Source: SHLQ01 sp964494395
GTDB lineage: Bacteria > Actinomycetota > Acidimicrobiia > Acidimicrobiales > SHLQ01
Reading direction: 5' to 3'
DNA: 21,365 bases
Assembly: GCA_964494395.1 (NCBI GenBank)
Contig: CAZBTI010000051.1
Location: forward strand, 1 to 21,365
Shown here: positions 7,620-15,531 of the stretch, one piece after another
How the letters are laid out: each line of letters starts with the position of its first letter
Position numbering within the stretch: the first letter of the stretch is position 1
Notes under the pieces: model-generated
What the model saw: only the letters and a program-made list of their open reading frames with translations
Told to the model about the DNA's origin: nothing
The model's database searches: none
Made by a program: the position numbers and the translations under genes

Positions 7620-8507
7620 CTACACGGTCCGCCAAGGCTTTGCCGAGGAAATTGCGAGCGCACGCAACTCGCCAAACTGGTCGGACACCACGCCGGCGAT
7701 AGCAGCCTCGCGGTCCTCGGGCGCTGCATCGGTGGCCGGACGCCACACGGCTCGGCCGCCAGTGAACCCTGAACATCCATTCGCGAATGCCACGGCCAAC
7801 TGATCGCGGTAGGCCTCGAACGTCACACCAGAAGAAAGCAATACCCACGGCTGTGGGCAGGCAGCGTCAACCGCTGCACACGCGTCAGCCCAGCCGCCTG
7901 GGTCGTCCGGGTTCCCGGGGAACTCGACCTTCATCAAATCGATCGGTAGGTCGACGAGCTGTTTCACACTTTCGAGGACGATCTCGGGTCGGCGTTCGTT
8001 CTCCATCCCGAATGCAACGGGCTCGACAAGCAACGCAAAGTCGAGTTCTTGACACATCGCACCGATCTCGGCAACGACCGCTCGTTGCTCAGCTGCGTGC
8101 TCTGGGCGATCGGGTGAGTAAGGCAGCAACAGCTTGGCTGCCGACGCTCCGGTGTTGCGTGCTTGTTGCACGGACCAACCGTCGAGCATCGTCGTCGGGC
8201 CAGCCCACGGGTCCTGCATGTAGCCCTGCGCTTCGAGAGCCGCCATAAAGCCTTGGCTTCCTTTGACCGCTCCCGCGTTGATGGCCTGAGGTAGCGAGAA
8301 CTCTGGTTCGAGCATGACGCCGCTGGCCTGGGGCCCAACGCCGGAAATCAGATCGATCTTGAACTGGCTTATCTCCTCGTCGGAGACGCCATCGCCAACC
8401 ATTGCGCGAAAGGAGTCGCGGTGATCGATGGCCAACACGCATATGACCCCTCCATCGGTGGCCAACTCGTCTATACCGCGCATCTTGCCCGGGGTGAGAT
8501 CCAACAT
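7620..8507 (-). CDS. LacD/YihT-type class I aldolase, probable DKGP aldolase
   Basis: The 295-residue protein belongs to the DeoC/LacD group of Schiff-base aldolases, which includes tagatose-1,6-bisphosphate aldolase and the sulfofructose-phosphate aldolase YihT. Family markers are LAIDHRDSFRAM (Asp28), KLLLPY (Lys125), VEPV (Glu162), LMKVEFPG with the predicted Schiff-base Lys193, PWVLLSSGV, and GFTGGRAVW with phosphate-site Arg252. It is the last gene of the inositol operon, starting two bases after the iolB stop with the purine-rich GAAGGAGAAGG lying inside iolB. By position it most likely cleaves 2-deoxy-5-keto-gluconate 6-phosphate to dihydroxyacetone phosphate and malonate semialdehyde, the job of IolJ elsewhere. 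IolJ of Bacillus is an unrelated class II enzyme. The family is certain and the substrate is inferred. Confidence 0.85.
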   Translation of the reverse strand: MLDLTPGKMRGIDELATDGGVICVLAIDHRDSFRAMVGDGVSDEEISQFKIDLISGVGPQASGVMLEPEFSLPQAINAGAVKGSQGFMAALEAQGYMQDPWAGPTTMLDGWSVQQARNTGASAAKLLLPYSPDRPEHAAEQRAVVAEIGAMCQELDFALLVEPVAFGMENERRPEIVLESVKQLVDLPIDLMKVEFPGNPDDPGGWADACAAVDAACPQPWVLLSSGVTFEAYRDQLAVAFANGCSGFTGGRAVWRPATDAAPEDREAAIAGVVSDQFGELRALAISSAKPWRTV

Positions 8508-8509
8508 GA

Positions 8510-9460
8510 CTAGCCTTCTCCTTCGGTCGGCTTCTCGCCAGAAACTGCGTAGGGATCATCAGGAACTTCGCCGTCGATTGCGTCGAGCGGCAACCCACCC
8601 GCGTTGTTCAGATTTGGGGTCTGCATGACCGGCTGTACCCACGCTCCCTCGTCGCCGTTCTCCCACGCATCGTGGATCCACGTGTGGCCTGTGTCGAAGC
8701 ACGGTGGCGTGGAGCGCTCCTTATCGACCAACTCCCCGGCGAGATAGTTGAGGAAGAACATGTTGCCGCTTGGGCATGCGACGCTCGAATGAAAACCCTT
8801 GGGTACAAGGACCGTATCGCCATCGTGGCTCACCACGGTTTCGTCGAAGCCTTCCTCAGGCGCCCAGTTGCGATGCATGACGAACCCATTCGATGGGTCG
8901 AAACGGAAGTAGTAGGTCTCTTCGAGATACGGCGCGCCATCGACTCCATCGTGACGATGCGGGGCCCAGCCCGACCACATTCCGCGGGGAACGTAGACCT
9001 CGTACAAGATCAGCCGTTCGGCGTCGACCGGCGGGGCGAGCACATGGTTCACCTGGCGGTGCGATGCGCCGCCACCGCGGACCTCACTCTTCATCTCGTC
9101 CGGCTGGATCAAGCGCGTTGGATACAACCCCTCGGCCGGTGCCGATCCGATCGAGAATTCAAAGCCTTCGTCACCAGCGATCACCTCGATGCTGTCGCCG
9201 GGCGTTACGTAGACGATCGAAGGCATCTCGGTAAAGACGCTTTCTCGGCTCAGTTCGTAGCGCTCATCGCCTGCGACCACGACACCACCGCCGGAAAGTG
9301 GAACGATTGCGGTCTCTTGATCATCTCGTTGATCGGTGTGGGTCTTGCCCGATCCGAGCTTGACGACGCTAAAGCTGAGGAAGCGCCACCCGGCCGAGTC
9401 GGGGGTGACGTCGAGGCATACACCCTCGTCACCGGTGTTCTTTACAAGGCTGTTGCTCAT
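8510..9460 (-). CDS. iolB: 5-deoxy-glucuronate isomerase (IolB)
   Basis: The protein has 316 residues and two cupin folds. IolB converts 5-deoxy-D-glucuronate, the product of IolD, to 2-deoxy-5-keto-D-gluconate, the substrate of IolC. The second cupin shows the metal site in WSGWAPHRHD (His168, His170), the acidic pair in YLEETYYFRF (Glu180/181) and a later histidine in PKGFHSSV (His224). The N-terminal half has the family's GWRFLSFSVVKL and a Gly-rich turn. The chosen ATG at 9460 overlaps the stop of the upstream SDR gene as ATGA and has GGGAG five bases before it; the ATG at 9472 would add four residues. The protein is slightly long for the family because of an acidic C-terminal tail after residue 285. 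It lies two bases upstream of the aldolase gene. Confidence 0.92.
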   Translation of the reverse strand: MSNSLVKNTGDEGVCLDVTPDSAGWRFLSFSVVKLGSGKTHTDQRDDQETAIVPLSGGGVVVAGDERYELSRESVFTEMPSIVYVTPGDSIEVIAGDEGFEFSIGSAPAEGLYPTRLIQPDEMKSEVRGGGASHRQVNHVLAPPVDAERLILYEVYVPRGMWSGWAPHRHDGVDGAPYLEETYYFRFDPSNGFVMHRNWAPEEGFDETVVSHDGDTVLVPKGFHSSVACPSGNMFFLNYLAGELVDKERSTPPCFDTGHTWIHDAWENGDEGAWVQPVMQTPNLNNAGGLPLDAIDGEVPDDPYAVSGEKPTEGEG

Positions 9461-10320
9461 GAGTTCTCCCATGGGAATGTTCGAGGTACGGGTTCGAAGG
9501 GGGCGGCAGGCCCCTGTGCGGGCATGGTTTGGTCAAAATCGATCGAAGCACCGGACATCATGCCGGACTCAGCGCTCAACATGAAACAGATTCCGCGTGC
9601 AACCTCTGCGGGGTCGAGCAAGCGTCCAAAGGCCTGTTGAGCTGACGCCTTTTCCAGCCAATCGTCGGATGCATCGTGGAACTTCTTCTGCATGACGTCT
9701 TCGGCCGGCGTATTCATCCAGCCCGGGTTGATGAGGTTCACCCGGATCTGTTCCATACGAAGCGAGTATGCGGCGTGACGAACCATTGCTTCGAGCGAAT
9801 GCTTCGCCACGACATAGGGGAACAGTTCACCGATCGCTCCGTGGTGGGCAATGCTCCCGACCAAGGCAATCGATCCGTGCACTCCTTCTCGATCCATGAT
9901 CTTGGCCATTCCAGAGATCAGCAGTCCGTTGGCCTTCACGTTGATGGCCAACATCTCGTCCCACATGTCGCCGGTGGTGTTCCAGACGCTGCCGCGCCAC
10001 GTCGCCGCAGCACAAGACGCAACGGCGTGGACCGTGCCATACCTCTCGTCGATAGCTGCCGCGATCGCCTCGACACCCTCGGTCGACCCCACATCTGAGG
10101 ACAGAAACGAAACCGAGCAACCATCTCCGTCGAGGGCAGCAGCCGCAGCATCACCTTTGGCCTGATCCCGGCCGACGAGCAGAATCGCGCTCGCGCCGCG
10201 AGCCTTCATGAGTTGAGCAGTTGCGTTACCGAGGCCCTGTGAACCCCCGGTGACGACGCAGGTTTTCCCGGCGAACGAGCTGTGGCGGTAAGGCGACTCA
10301 GTGTCGAGGCTCTGATCCAT
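9457..10320 (-). CDS. Short-chain dehydrogenase/reductase, probable cyclitol oxidoreductase
   Basis: The classical SDR of 287 residues has the cofactor motif TGGSQGLG (24-31) and the catalytic set Asn127, Ser156, Tyr169 and Lys173 (YVVAK). The usual NNAG is replaced by SCAAA at 102-106, which is unusual but in the structural rather than the catalytic part. The ATG at 10320 shares one base with the preceding gene's stop (TGATG) and has GGAGG seven bases ahead, so I reject the longer frame reaching 10461. The last bases overlap iolB as ATGA. The substrate is unknown. Given the neighbours it may oxidise or reduce an inositol, inosose or similar ring, perhaps in epimerisation together with the two Gfo/Idh/MocA enzymes. 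Whether it uses NAD or NADP cannot be read with confidence. Confidence 0.85.
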   Translation of the reverse strand: MDQSLDTESPYRHSSFAGKTCVVTGGSQGLGNATAQLMKARGASAILLVGRDQAKGDAAAAALDGDGCSVSFLSSDVGSTEGVEAIAAAIDERYGTVHAVASCAAATWRGSVWNTTGDMWDEMLAINVKANGLLISGMAKIMDREGVHGSIALVGSIAHHGAIGELFPYVVAKHSLEAMVRHAAYSLRMEQIRVNLINPGWMNTPAEDVMQKKFHDASDDWLEKASAQQAFGRLLDPAEVARGICFMLSAESGMMSGASIDFDQTMPAQGPAAPFEPVPRTFPWENS

Positions 10321-11318
10321 CACGACACCTCCGCTATCTTCACTGGGCGACCCTCTTGGTGCGACAGTTTGGCGGCCATACCGGCAACCAGCGGTGCCCG
10401 ACCATCTCGAATCGTGATCGGCATCGTTCCAGACTCGAGTCCGTCGCGGAAGGCAACCCATCCAGCCAGGTAGCTGGGGATATACCGCTCGAGGAAAAAG
10501 TAGGGAATCGTCGTCTGCTGTGTACCCGAGGAAGTGTGGATCTCGGTGGTGTGCGAGCGAGGGTTCTCCGACGCTGCCATACCATCTGCGCCGAACGCCT
10601 CGACCCTCTGGTCGTATCCGTAGACAGCCTGGCGGCTGTTGTCGATCGTCGTGATCGTCCCGTTCTCGTGCGTGAGTACGAGGATCGCCGTATCGACATC
10701 GCCAGCTTCGCCAATGGCCGGATCTACCCGGACGGCGGCCTTTGTATAGACCTCGACGATCTCGCTCCCGGTGACAAAGCGAGCCATGTCGAAGTCATGG
10801 ATCGTCATGTCGACGAACATTCCACCCGACACCTTCACGTATTCGATCGGTGGTGGCTCCGGGTCACGACTTGTGATCTTCAAGAGGTGAAGGTCTCCAA
10901 GCGAACCGCTCGCTACAGCAGCCTGCACTGCGGCATGCGCCGGGTCGTAGCGACGATTGAACCCAATGTGAATCGGCACACCCGCCGCTTCGACAGCGGC
11001 AACTGCTCGATCGACTTCGGCCAGATCGAGTGACACTGGTTTCTCGAGGAAGATCGCCTTGCCTGCTTCGGCCGCTGCGATGGTCAAGTCGACGTGGGTA
11101 TCGGTGCTCGTGCAGATCGCTACCGCGTCAACATCAGAGGACAAGATCTCCTCGATACTGTCGGCCTGTTCAGACCCAATGTCGGCAGCGACAGCCTCTG
11201 CGCTCGGGGCATTCACGTCGAATACCGCGTCGACATCCATGCCCGGCACCTGCCGGCTGATGAGTTCGGCGTGCATTTTGCCGATGCGTCCCGTCCCAAG
11301 AATCGAAATCGTGGTCAT
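10320..11318 (-). CDS. iolG: Gfo/Idh/MocA dehydrogenase, probable inositol 2-dehydrogenase (IolG-like)
   Basis: The 332-residue NAD-dependent dehydrogenase would oxidise myo-inositol or a stereoisomer to the 2-keto compound. It has an N-terminal Rossmann motif GTGRIG (8-13), then EKP (92-94) with the catalytic lysine, GFNRRYDPA, and MFVDMTIHDFDM supplying Asp170 and His174. These positions lie close to the catalytic Lys, Asp and His known from Bacillus IolG. The ATG at 11318 has AAGGAG seven bases before it; the in-frame extension to 11555 overlaps the previous gene and is not credible. Length and motifs fit IolG well, but the family is broad (scyllo-inositol, chiro-inositol and sugar dehydrogenases), so the exact stereochemistry is uncertain. 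Confidence 0.82.
   Translation of the reverse strand: MTTISILGTGRIGKMHAELISRQVPGMDVDAVFDVNAPSAEAVAADIGSEQADSIEEILSSDVDAVAICTSTDTHVDLTIAAAEAGKAIFLEKPVSLDLAEVDRAVAAVEAAGVPIHIGFNRRYDPAHAAVQAAVASGSLGDLHLLKITSRDPEPPPIEYVKVSGGMFVDMTIHDFDMARFVTGSEIVEVYTKAAVRVDPAIGEAGDVDTAILVLTHENGTITTIDNSRQAVYGYDQRVEAFGADGMAASENPRSHTTEIHTSSGTQQTTIPYFFLERYIPSYLAGWVAFRDGLESGTMPITIRDGRAPLVAGMAAKLSHQEGRPVKIAEVS
10328..10332 (-). promoter_or_regulatory. Ribosome binding site deciding the SDR start
   Basis: GGAGG on the - strand lies seven bases before the ATG at 10320, inside the end of the iolG-like gene. It supports the short start and a coupled TGATG junction. Confidence 0.7.
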
Positions 11319-11325
11319 TGCATAA

Positions 11326-11331
11326 CTCCTT
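11326..11331 (-). promoter_or_regulatory. Ribosome binding site deciding the iolG-like start
   Basis: AAGGAG on the - strand lies seven bases before the ATG at 11318. It discards both an out-of-frame ATG at 11323 and a 79-residue upstream extension. Confidence 0.7.
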
Positions 11332-12279
11332 CTACGACGCGTCAGCGAGCTTCGCGTCGTACTGGGCCTTGAAGCGTTCCAACAGGGTGCGGGCGGGCGT
11401 TGCCGTCCGTCCGAGAACCCGGTTCGTACGCGGCGTGGTGAGTGAACTGTCGTATGGGATCGGGGCGGCCATGAGCGACTCGGGGTCGGGAGGCCCGTAT
11501 TTGAGTAGACCGGCGTCGAGCCCGAAGACATCGCAGGTGAGTTCGGCGAGTTCACGACGGGTTACCGAGTCGGCCCCAGAACAGTGGAACACCCCGTCGG
11601 CGCGTGCTTCACCAATACCGAGCATGATCTCGCCGCACTCGAGGGCCAGCGATGGCGTTGCCTTCATGTTGATCTCGGACGCTTCCCACACCGTGAAGGT
11701 GTTGCCCTGCGACAGCGCATCGACGATCGACGCTGCGAAGTAGCCGTAGCCACGATCTTGGGCTCGAGGGCTGGTAGGTCGAGCGAGGTGAAGTCCGTTT
11801 ACGCCGCTGACCCTAGCGACCGCTCCCCCACGTTCGAGCGCAACCAGCTCCGATGCCATCTTGAGCGAGCCGTACAGGTTGATCGGGTTAGGTGGCGTCT
11901 CCTCGTGCGCTCCACCTTGGGTCCCGTCAAAGACCCAATCGGTCGAGACGAGAACATAGGTGGCATCTGAAGTAGCCGCCCCCTCTTGGGTGAAGCGGGT
12001 TGCGTGCACGTACGAAGCCCACGCGGCCTCGCGATCGGCATACATCTGCTCCCAGTCGTTCATGATCGCGCAGTGAATGACCAAGTCGGGTTCGAACGGG
12101 TCGATGCTTCCACGCACCTGCGCCTCGTTCGTCATATCGACTGTTTGCACTGCGTACGGCGCACCTTCTGGTGGGCGCCAAGTATTTGCCGTGGTCAGAA
12201 CTTCGTGGCCTCCGTCCAAGGCGGCCTGGACGATGTTCGAACCAACGAACCCGCCACCACCACTAATCCACACTCTCAT
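11332..12279 (-). CDS. RmlD-like extended SDR (sugar-nucleotide reductase fold)
   Basis: The protein has 315 residues and starts at the ATG at 12279, two bases after the desaturase/Rieske stop, with GGAGGT about nine bases upstream. It has a Gly-rich cofactor loop GGGGFVG (7-13), STDWVFDG (112-119) with the catalytic Ser/Thr region, and YGSLK (Tyr136, Lys140). These, together with INLYGSLKMASE, are typical of the RmlD (dTDP-4-dehydrorhamnose reductase) branch of extended SDRs. No other dTDP-sugar gene is present, and the setting is catabolic, so a role in rhamnose synthesis is unlikely. It may reduce or oxidise a ring ketone or an O-methylated or amino cyclitol. The fold is firm and the function open. 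Confidence 0.8.
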   Translation of the reverse strand: MRVWISGGGGFVGSNIVQAALDGGHEVLTTANTWRPPEGAPYAVQTVDMTNEAQVRGSIDPFEPDLVIHCAIMNDWEQMYADREAAWASYVHATRFTQEGAATSDATYVLVSTDWVFDGTQGGAHEETPPNPINLYGSLKMASELVALERGGAVARVSGVNGLHLARPTSPRAQDRGYGYFAASIVDALSQGNTFTVWEASEINMKATPSLALECGEIMLGIGEARADGVFHCSGADSVTRRELAELTCDVFGLDAGLLKYGPPDPESLMAAPIPYDSSLTTPRTNRVLGRTATPARTLLERFKAQYDAKLADAS

Positions 12280-12281
12280 CG

Positions 12282-13667
12282 CTACTGGACCTCCATCTGC
12301 ATGCGCCCGTTCTTCGATCGAATGGGAAACGTGCGAAGCGGCTCTTGCACCGGGCGGCGCGTCGGCGCGCCGGTGGTGAGTGAGAACCGCCCATTGTGCT
12401 TTGGGCACTCGATCTCGTTCTGTACGACAAGGCCGGCCCCAAGATCGGCTTCGCCATGGGTGCAGCGTCGAGCGACCGCACACAAGGTGCCGTCCTCGGT
12501 GCGAGCGATCACACAATCGGTGTCACCAACGACAACCGATCGCAACTCACCAGCTCCGAGATCGTCTCGGCCAACATCGAGCCACCCGTCGGTTTCGAGC
12601 CAGTTGAATGCCTGAACGATCTGTCCACTCGCCGCCTGCACGTCCGGGACGTTCCGGTCGAGTTCCCACGTGGGGTCCTTTGACTGATGACGAATCGCTC
12701 GGAAGATCTCCCTATATGCAGCCAACGTCGAGGGTGCGGCCATCGGGAGTTGCTCAGAAATCTCGTCGTGTAACTCGGGGAGCGCCCGATACGGCACCGC
12801 AGGAAACATGTGGTGCTCGACGTGATAGTTCATGTTGAGGTACAAGAATCGAAAGATCGGATTCATCTTGACAGTCCGGGTCGAGAACCGATGATCGAGC
12901 ACATCCTCTTGCAGGCCTGCGTGCTGAGTGACGCCGAAGAACACCATTAACCAGGCCCCGTAAATCGTCGGCCCACCGATGTAGAGCACCGGCAAGATCG
13001 ATGTAGTCGCCACAGCGAGAGCGATCACTCCAATCCAAATGGCCACCATCACTCGCGCCTCACGCACGACTTTTTGCCATTCGGCTTCGGGCACAATTTC
13101 TGCGACGGCCGGGGCGACCCCGGAGAACGCATGGCCGATAGTACCGAGCATCAGGCGTGGACCGCCGGTGATGTTGGCGAAAGTCAGCGCTACCTGTCCG
13201 AACGACGGCGGCCGGGGAAAGATGATCTCGGGGTCGCGTCCGACGACGATCGTGTCGGTGTGATGGCGAAAGTGGGACCACCGCCAGTACGTAGGCTCCC
13301 GGGCGATCATGAACGACGCCGGGTAGTACACGAGATCGTTCAACCACGATGTCTTGAACGCCGTGCCGTGTCCACACTCGTGCCAGCGCGCATCCGACGA
13401 CCCGCCGACCAATGCTCCGTAGGCAAGAAACGCAGGAACTGCCAACCATCCATCTCGCAGGTTCCACGCAAGGACCGCTGTGCCTGCAATCAGTGCGAAC
13501 CAGATCGCCATATCGATGCCAGCGCGCACGTTCGATCGTTCCATGAGTTCGCGCAATCGCGCCGGTTCGATATTCGCCTGGAACCACTCGCCGTTCGCTA
13601 GCCCGCGCTCGAGCGCCCGGGCCGATTCGGCCCCGACGATGCTGTAGTCGCGAGCGGTCACCGACAC
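12282..13667 (-). CDS. Fatty-acid-desaturase-fold oxygenase fused to a Rieske ferredoxin (MocD-MocE-like)
   Basis: About 461 residues from the GTG at 13667 (a GTG at 13661 is also possible; the frame to 13868 runs inside iolD). Residues 50-330 are a membrane di-iron desaturase/hydroxylase with three histidine boxes: HECGH (96-100), HFRHH (132-136) and HVEHH (282-286), plus hydrophobic pairs near 55-90 and 205-245. Residues 345-461 are a Rieske [2Fe-2S] ferredoxin of the dioxygenase type, with CTH (Cys402, His404), a 16-residue gap and CPKH (Cys421, His424). The desaturase part recalls rhizobial MocD (HECGHGTAFKT, RWSHFRHHTDT, NMNYHVEHHMFP) and the tail recalls MocE; in rhizobia these are separate proteins of rhizopine catabolism thought to demethylate 3-O-methyl-scyllo-inosamine. 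The fusion would supply its own electron carrier. Its position between iolD and iolG-like genes suggests O-demethylation of an inositol ether. The reductase partner is not in view. Confidence 0.9.
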   Translation of the reverse strand: MSVTARDYSIVGAESARALERGLANGEWFQANIEPARLRELMERSNVRAGIDMAIWFALIAGTAVLAWNLRDGWLAVPAFLAYGALVGGSSDARWHECGHGTAFKTSWLNDLVYYPASFMIAREPTYWRWSHFRHHTDTIVVGRDPEIIFPRPPSFGQVALTFANITGGPRLMLGTIGHAFSGVAPAVAEIVPEAEWQKVVREARVMVAIWIGVIALAVATTSILPVLYIGGPTIYGAWLMVFFGVTQHAGLQEDVLDHRFSTRTVKMNPIFRFLYLNMNYHVEHHMFPAVPYRALPELHDEISEQLPMAAPSTLAAYREIFRAIRHQSKDPTWELDRNVPDVQAASGQIVQAFNWLETDGWLDVGRDDLGAGELRSVVVGDTDCVIARTEDGTLCAVARRCTHGEADLGAGLVVQNEIECPKHNGRFSLTTGAPTRRPVQEPLRTFPIRSKNGRMQMEVQ

Positions 13668-13671
13668 GTAC

Positions 13672-15531
13672 CTATGCCTGCCGCTGATCTTGTTTGCCCT
13701 CTTCGATGCCCGCTCGTGCTTCGAGCACCGAATCAAATTCGCTGACCTCAGGAACCCCGACCTCCCAGAACGACCCGCCTTCGGTCCAGCTGTACGCATC
13801 GGTAACGAGCGAAATGACATACGTGCGGTCAGCGTCCTTGGCACGACCGAATGCCTCCTCGAGCTCATCGATCGTGGTCACGGTTTCGCTGAGCGCACCC
13901 ATTGCTTCGGCGTGCTTCGCGAAGTCCACTGAGACGGGGTTGGTAACTGTTGGATTGTCCTTGATGAGGTTGTTGTAGGGCTCGCCACCCATGCCGGTCT
14001 GGAGACGGTTGATGACGGCGAAGCCGCCGTTGTCGCACACGATCACGATCATCTTGTGACCGTGGATGACCGAGCTATAGATGTCGGAGTTGAGCATCAT
14101 GTAGGAGCCATCGCCAACGAACACGACGACGTCTTTATCGGGCATGGCCATGGCCGCACCCCATCCGCCGCTGGTCTCATATCCCATGCAACTAAAGCCG
14201 TATTCGCAATCGAAACTGTTCAGTTGCTTGGCACGCCAACCGTTGTTGACCTCACCAGGGAACCCGCCTGCTGCGGCGAGCGCAAAGGTGTTCTCATCGG
14301 CGAGGCGGTCGATGGCACCCACAACCTGAGCGTAGGTCGGCAGGCCGCTGTCGCTCGTCGATTCCTTGGCAGCGATCTTGTCGATGTACGCGTTGTGCTG
14401 GGCGACTTCAGTCGACAGGGTCGTCGACCATCCGTCACCGGCTTTGTAGTCGCCGAGACCTGCGCTCAGTTCGGGAAGGGTGGCCTTGGCATCGCCGACG
14501 AGCGGGAGACTCCGACGCTTCGTGGCATCGAATCGAGCCGTGTTGAGCGCCACGATCTTCACATTCTCATTCTTGAAGACCGTCCACGAACCGGTCGTGA
14601 AGTCGAGGAGCCGGGTTCCGACAGCGAGCACGACGTCGGCCTCGCCGGCCAGAGCGTTGGCCGAGGTTCCCCCGGTGACACCGATGGGGCCGCCGTACAT
14701 TTCATGGTTCCACTCGAGGCAGGCCTTACCCGCAACGGTCTCGACGACGGGAATGTTGTGCTTCGACGCGAAAGCCGCGAGTTCCGGTTCTGCCAATGAA
14801 TAGTGCACACCACCACCGGCGACGATCAACGGCTTCTCGGCGGTGGCCAACGTTGCGATTGCCTCTTCGAGTTGGCGGGCATCTGGGCGCGGCCGGGAGA
14901 TGTCGTGCACGGTCTCGGTGAAGAAACTCACCGGGAAGTCCCACGCCTCGGCTGCGATGTCCTGTGGAAGGCCAATGAACGCTGGACCACAGTCGGCCGG
15001 GTCGAGCATCGTCTGGATGGCATGTGGCAGCGAACTGGTGAGTTGCTCCGGGCGCACAATTCGATCCCAATAGCGGGTCACCGACCGAAAGCTGTCGTTC
15101 ACTGTTTGGGTTGGATCACCGAAGTGCTCTACCTGCTGGAGTACCGGGTCGGGAAGGCGACTCGTAAACGTGTCGCCCGAGATGAGCAGCAGCGGCAGGC
15201 GGTTGCTGTGGGCAACGCCGGCGGCGGTCACCATGTTGGTTGCACCCGGTCCGACCGAACTGGTCGCCACCATGATCTGGCGTCGACGCTTCGCCTTTGC
15301 GTATGCCACGCCGGCGAGAGCCATTCCCTCTTCAGCCTGACCGCGGTAGGTCGGAAGTTCGTCCTTCTTTCGCTCAAGAAAATGCCCAAGTGAGGTCACA
15401 TTCCCATGACCAAAGATGCCGTAGACCCCGCCGAAGAGCGGCGCAACGCTTTGGTCGATCTGCACCGACTTCTGAGCAACGAGGTATCTGACCGTCGCCT
15501 CAGCGGTGGTCATCCGAATGGTTTCAGCCAT
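13672..15531 (-). CDS. iolD: 3D-(3,5/4)-trihydroxycyclohexane-1,2-dione hydrolase (IolD)
   Basis: The 619-residue thiamine-diphosphate enzyme opens the diketo-cyclohexane ring to 5-deoxy-glucuronate, the committed step of inositol breakdown. Visible are the N-terminal TPP-binding domain with the catalytic glutamate in YRGQAEEGMALAG (about residue 67), SSVGPGATNMVTAA, the central domain (EKPLIVAGGGVHYS), and the C-terminal TPP motif starting GDGSYMMLNSD (473-475) and ending near Asn501 in VIVCDNGGFAVINRLQ. Length and motifs match the IolD family closely and separate it from acetolactate synthase. The ATG at 15531 overlaps the end of the upstream dehydrogenase gene by eight bases, with GAGGAGAG just ahead, indicating translational coupling. 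It stops five bases before the desaturase/Rieske start. Confidence 0.95.
   Translation of the reverse strand: MAETIRMTTAEATVRYLVAQKSVQIDQSVAPLFGGVYGIFGHGNVTSLGHFLERKKDELPTYRGQAEEGMALAGVAYAKAKRRRQIMVATSSVGPGATNMVTAAGVAHSNRLPLLLISGDTFTSRLPDPVLQQVEHFGDPTQTVNDSFRSVTRYWDRIVRPEQLTSSLPHAIQTMLDPADCGPAFIGLPQDIAAEAWDFPVSFFTETVHDISRPRPDARQLEEAIATLATAEKPLIVAGGGVHYSLAEPELAAFASKHNIPVVETVAGKACLEWNHEMYGGPIGVTGGTSANALAGEADVVLAVGTRLLDFTTGSWTVFKNENVKIVALNTARFDATKRRSLPLVGDAKATLPELSAGLGDYKAGDGWSTTLSTEVAQHNAYIDKIAAKESTSDSGLPTYAQVVGAIDRLADENTFALAAAGGFPGEVNNGWRAKQLNSFDCEYGFSCMGYETSGGWGAAMAMPDKDVVVFVGDGSYMMLNSDIYSSVIHGHKMIVIVCDNGGFAVINRLQTGMGGEPYNNLIKDNPTVTNPVSVDFAKHAEAMGALSETVTTIDELEEAFGRAKDADRTYVISLVTDAYSWTEGGSFWEVGVPEVSEFDSVLEARAGIEEGKQDQRQA

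Noticed and set aside
7620..9460. Sulfoquinovose breakdown (YihT-like aldolase next to an isomerase and a kinase)
   Set aside because: IolD, IolB and IolC signatures are specific for the inositol route, and no sulfo-sugar dehydrogenase, SLA reductase or sulfoquinovosidase is present.
8672..9640. 322-codon + strand frame opposite iolB and the SDR end
   Set aside because: It crosses two genes in antisense and has no plausible ribosome binding site or motif.
10321..10461. N-terminal extension of the SDR
   Set aside because: A clear ribosome binding site and TGATG junction mark the ATG at 10320, and the extra sequence has no SDR character.
11332..12279. dTDP-rhamnose biosynthesis gene
   Set aside because: No rmlA, rmlB or rmlC neighbour, and the gene is embedded in a catabolic operon.
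13668..13868. N-terminal extension of the desaturase/Rieske frame into iolD
   Set aside because: The extension is Arg/Ser-rich, overlaps conserved iolD coding sequence, and the MocD-like similarity begins only after the GTG at 13667.
14056..14799. Long + strand open frame of 247 codons opposite iolD
   Set aside because: It lies entirely antisense to a confidently identified gene, its translation shows no known motif, and long antisense frames are common in GC-rich DNA.
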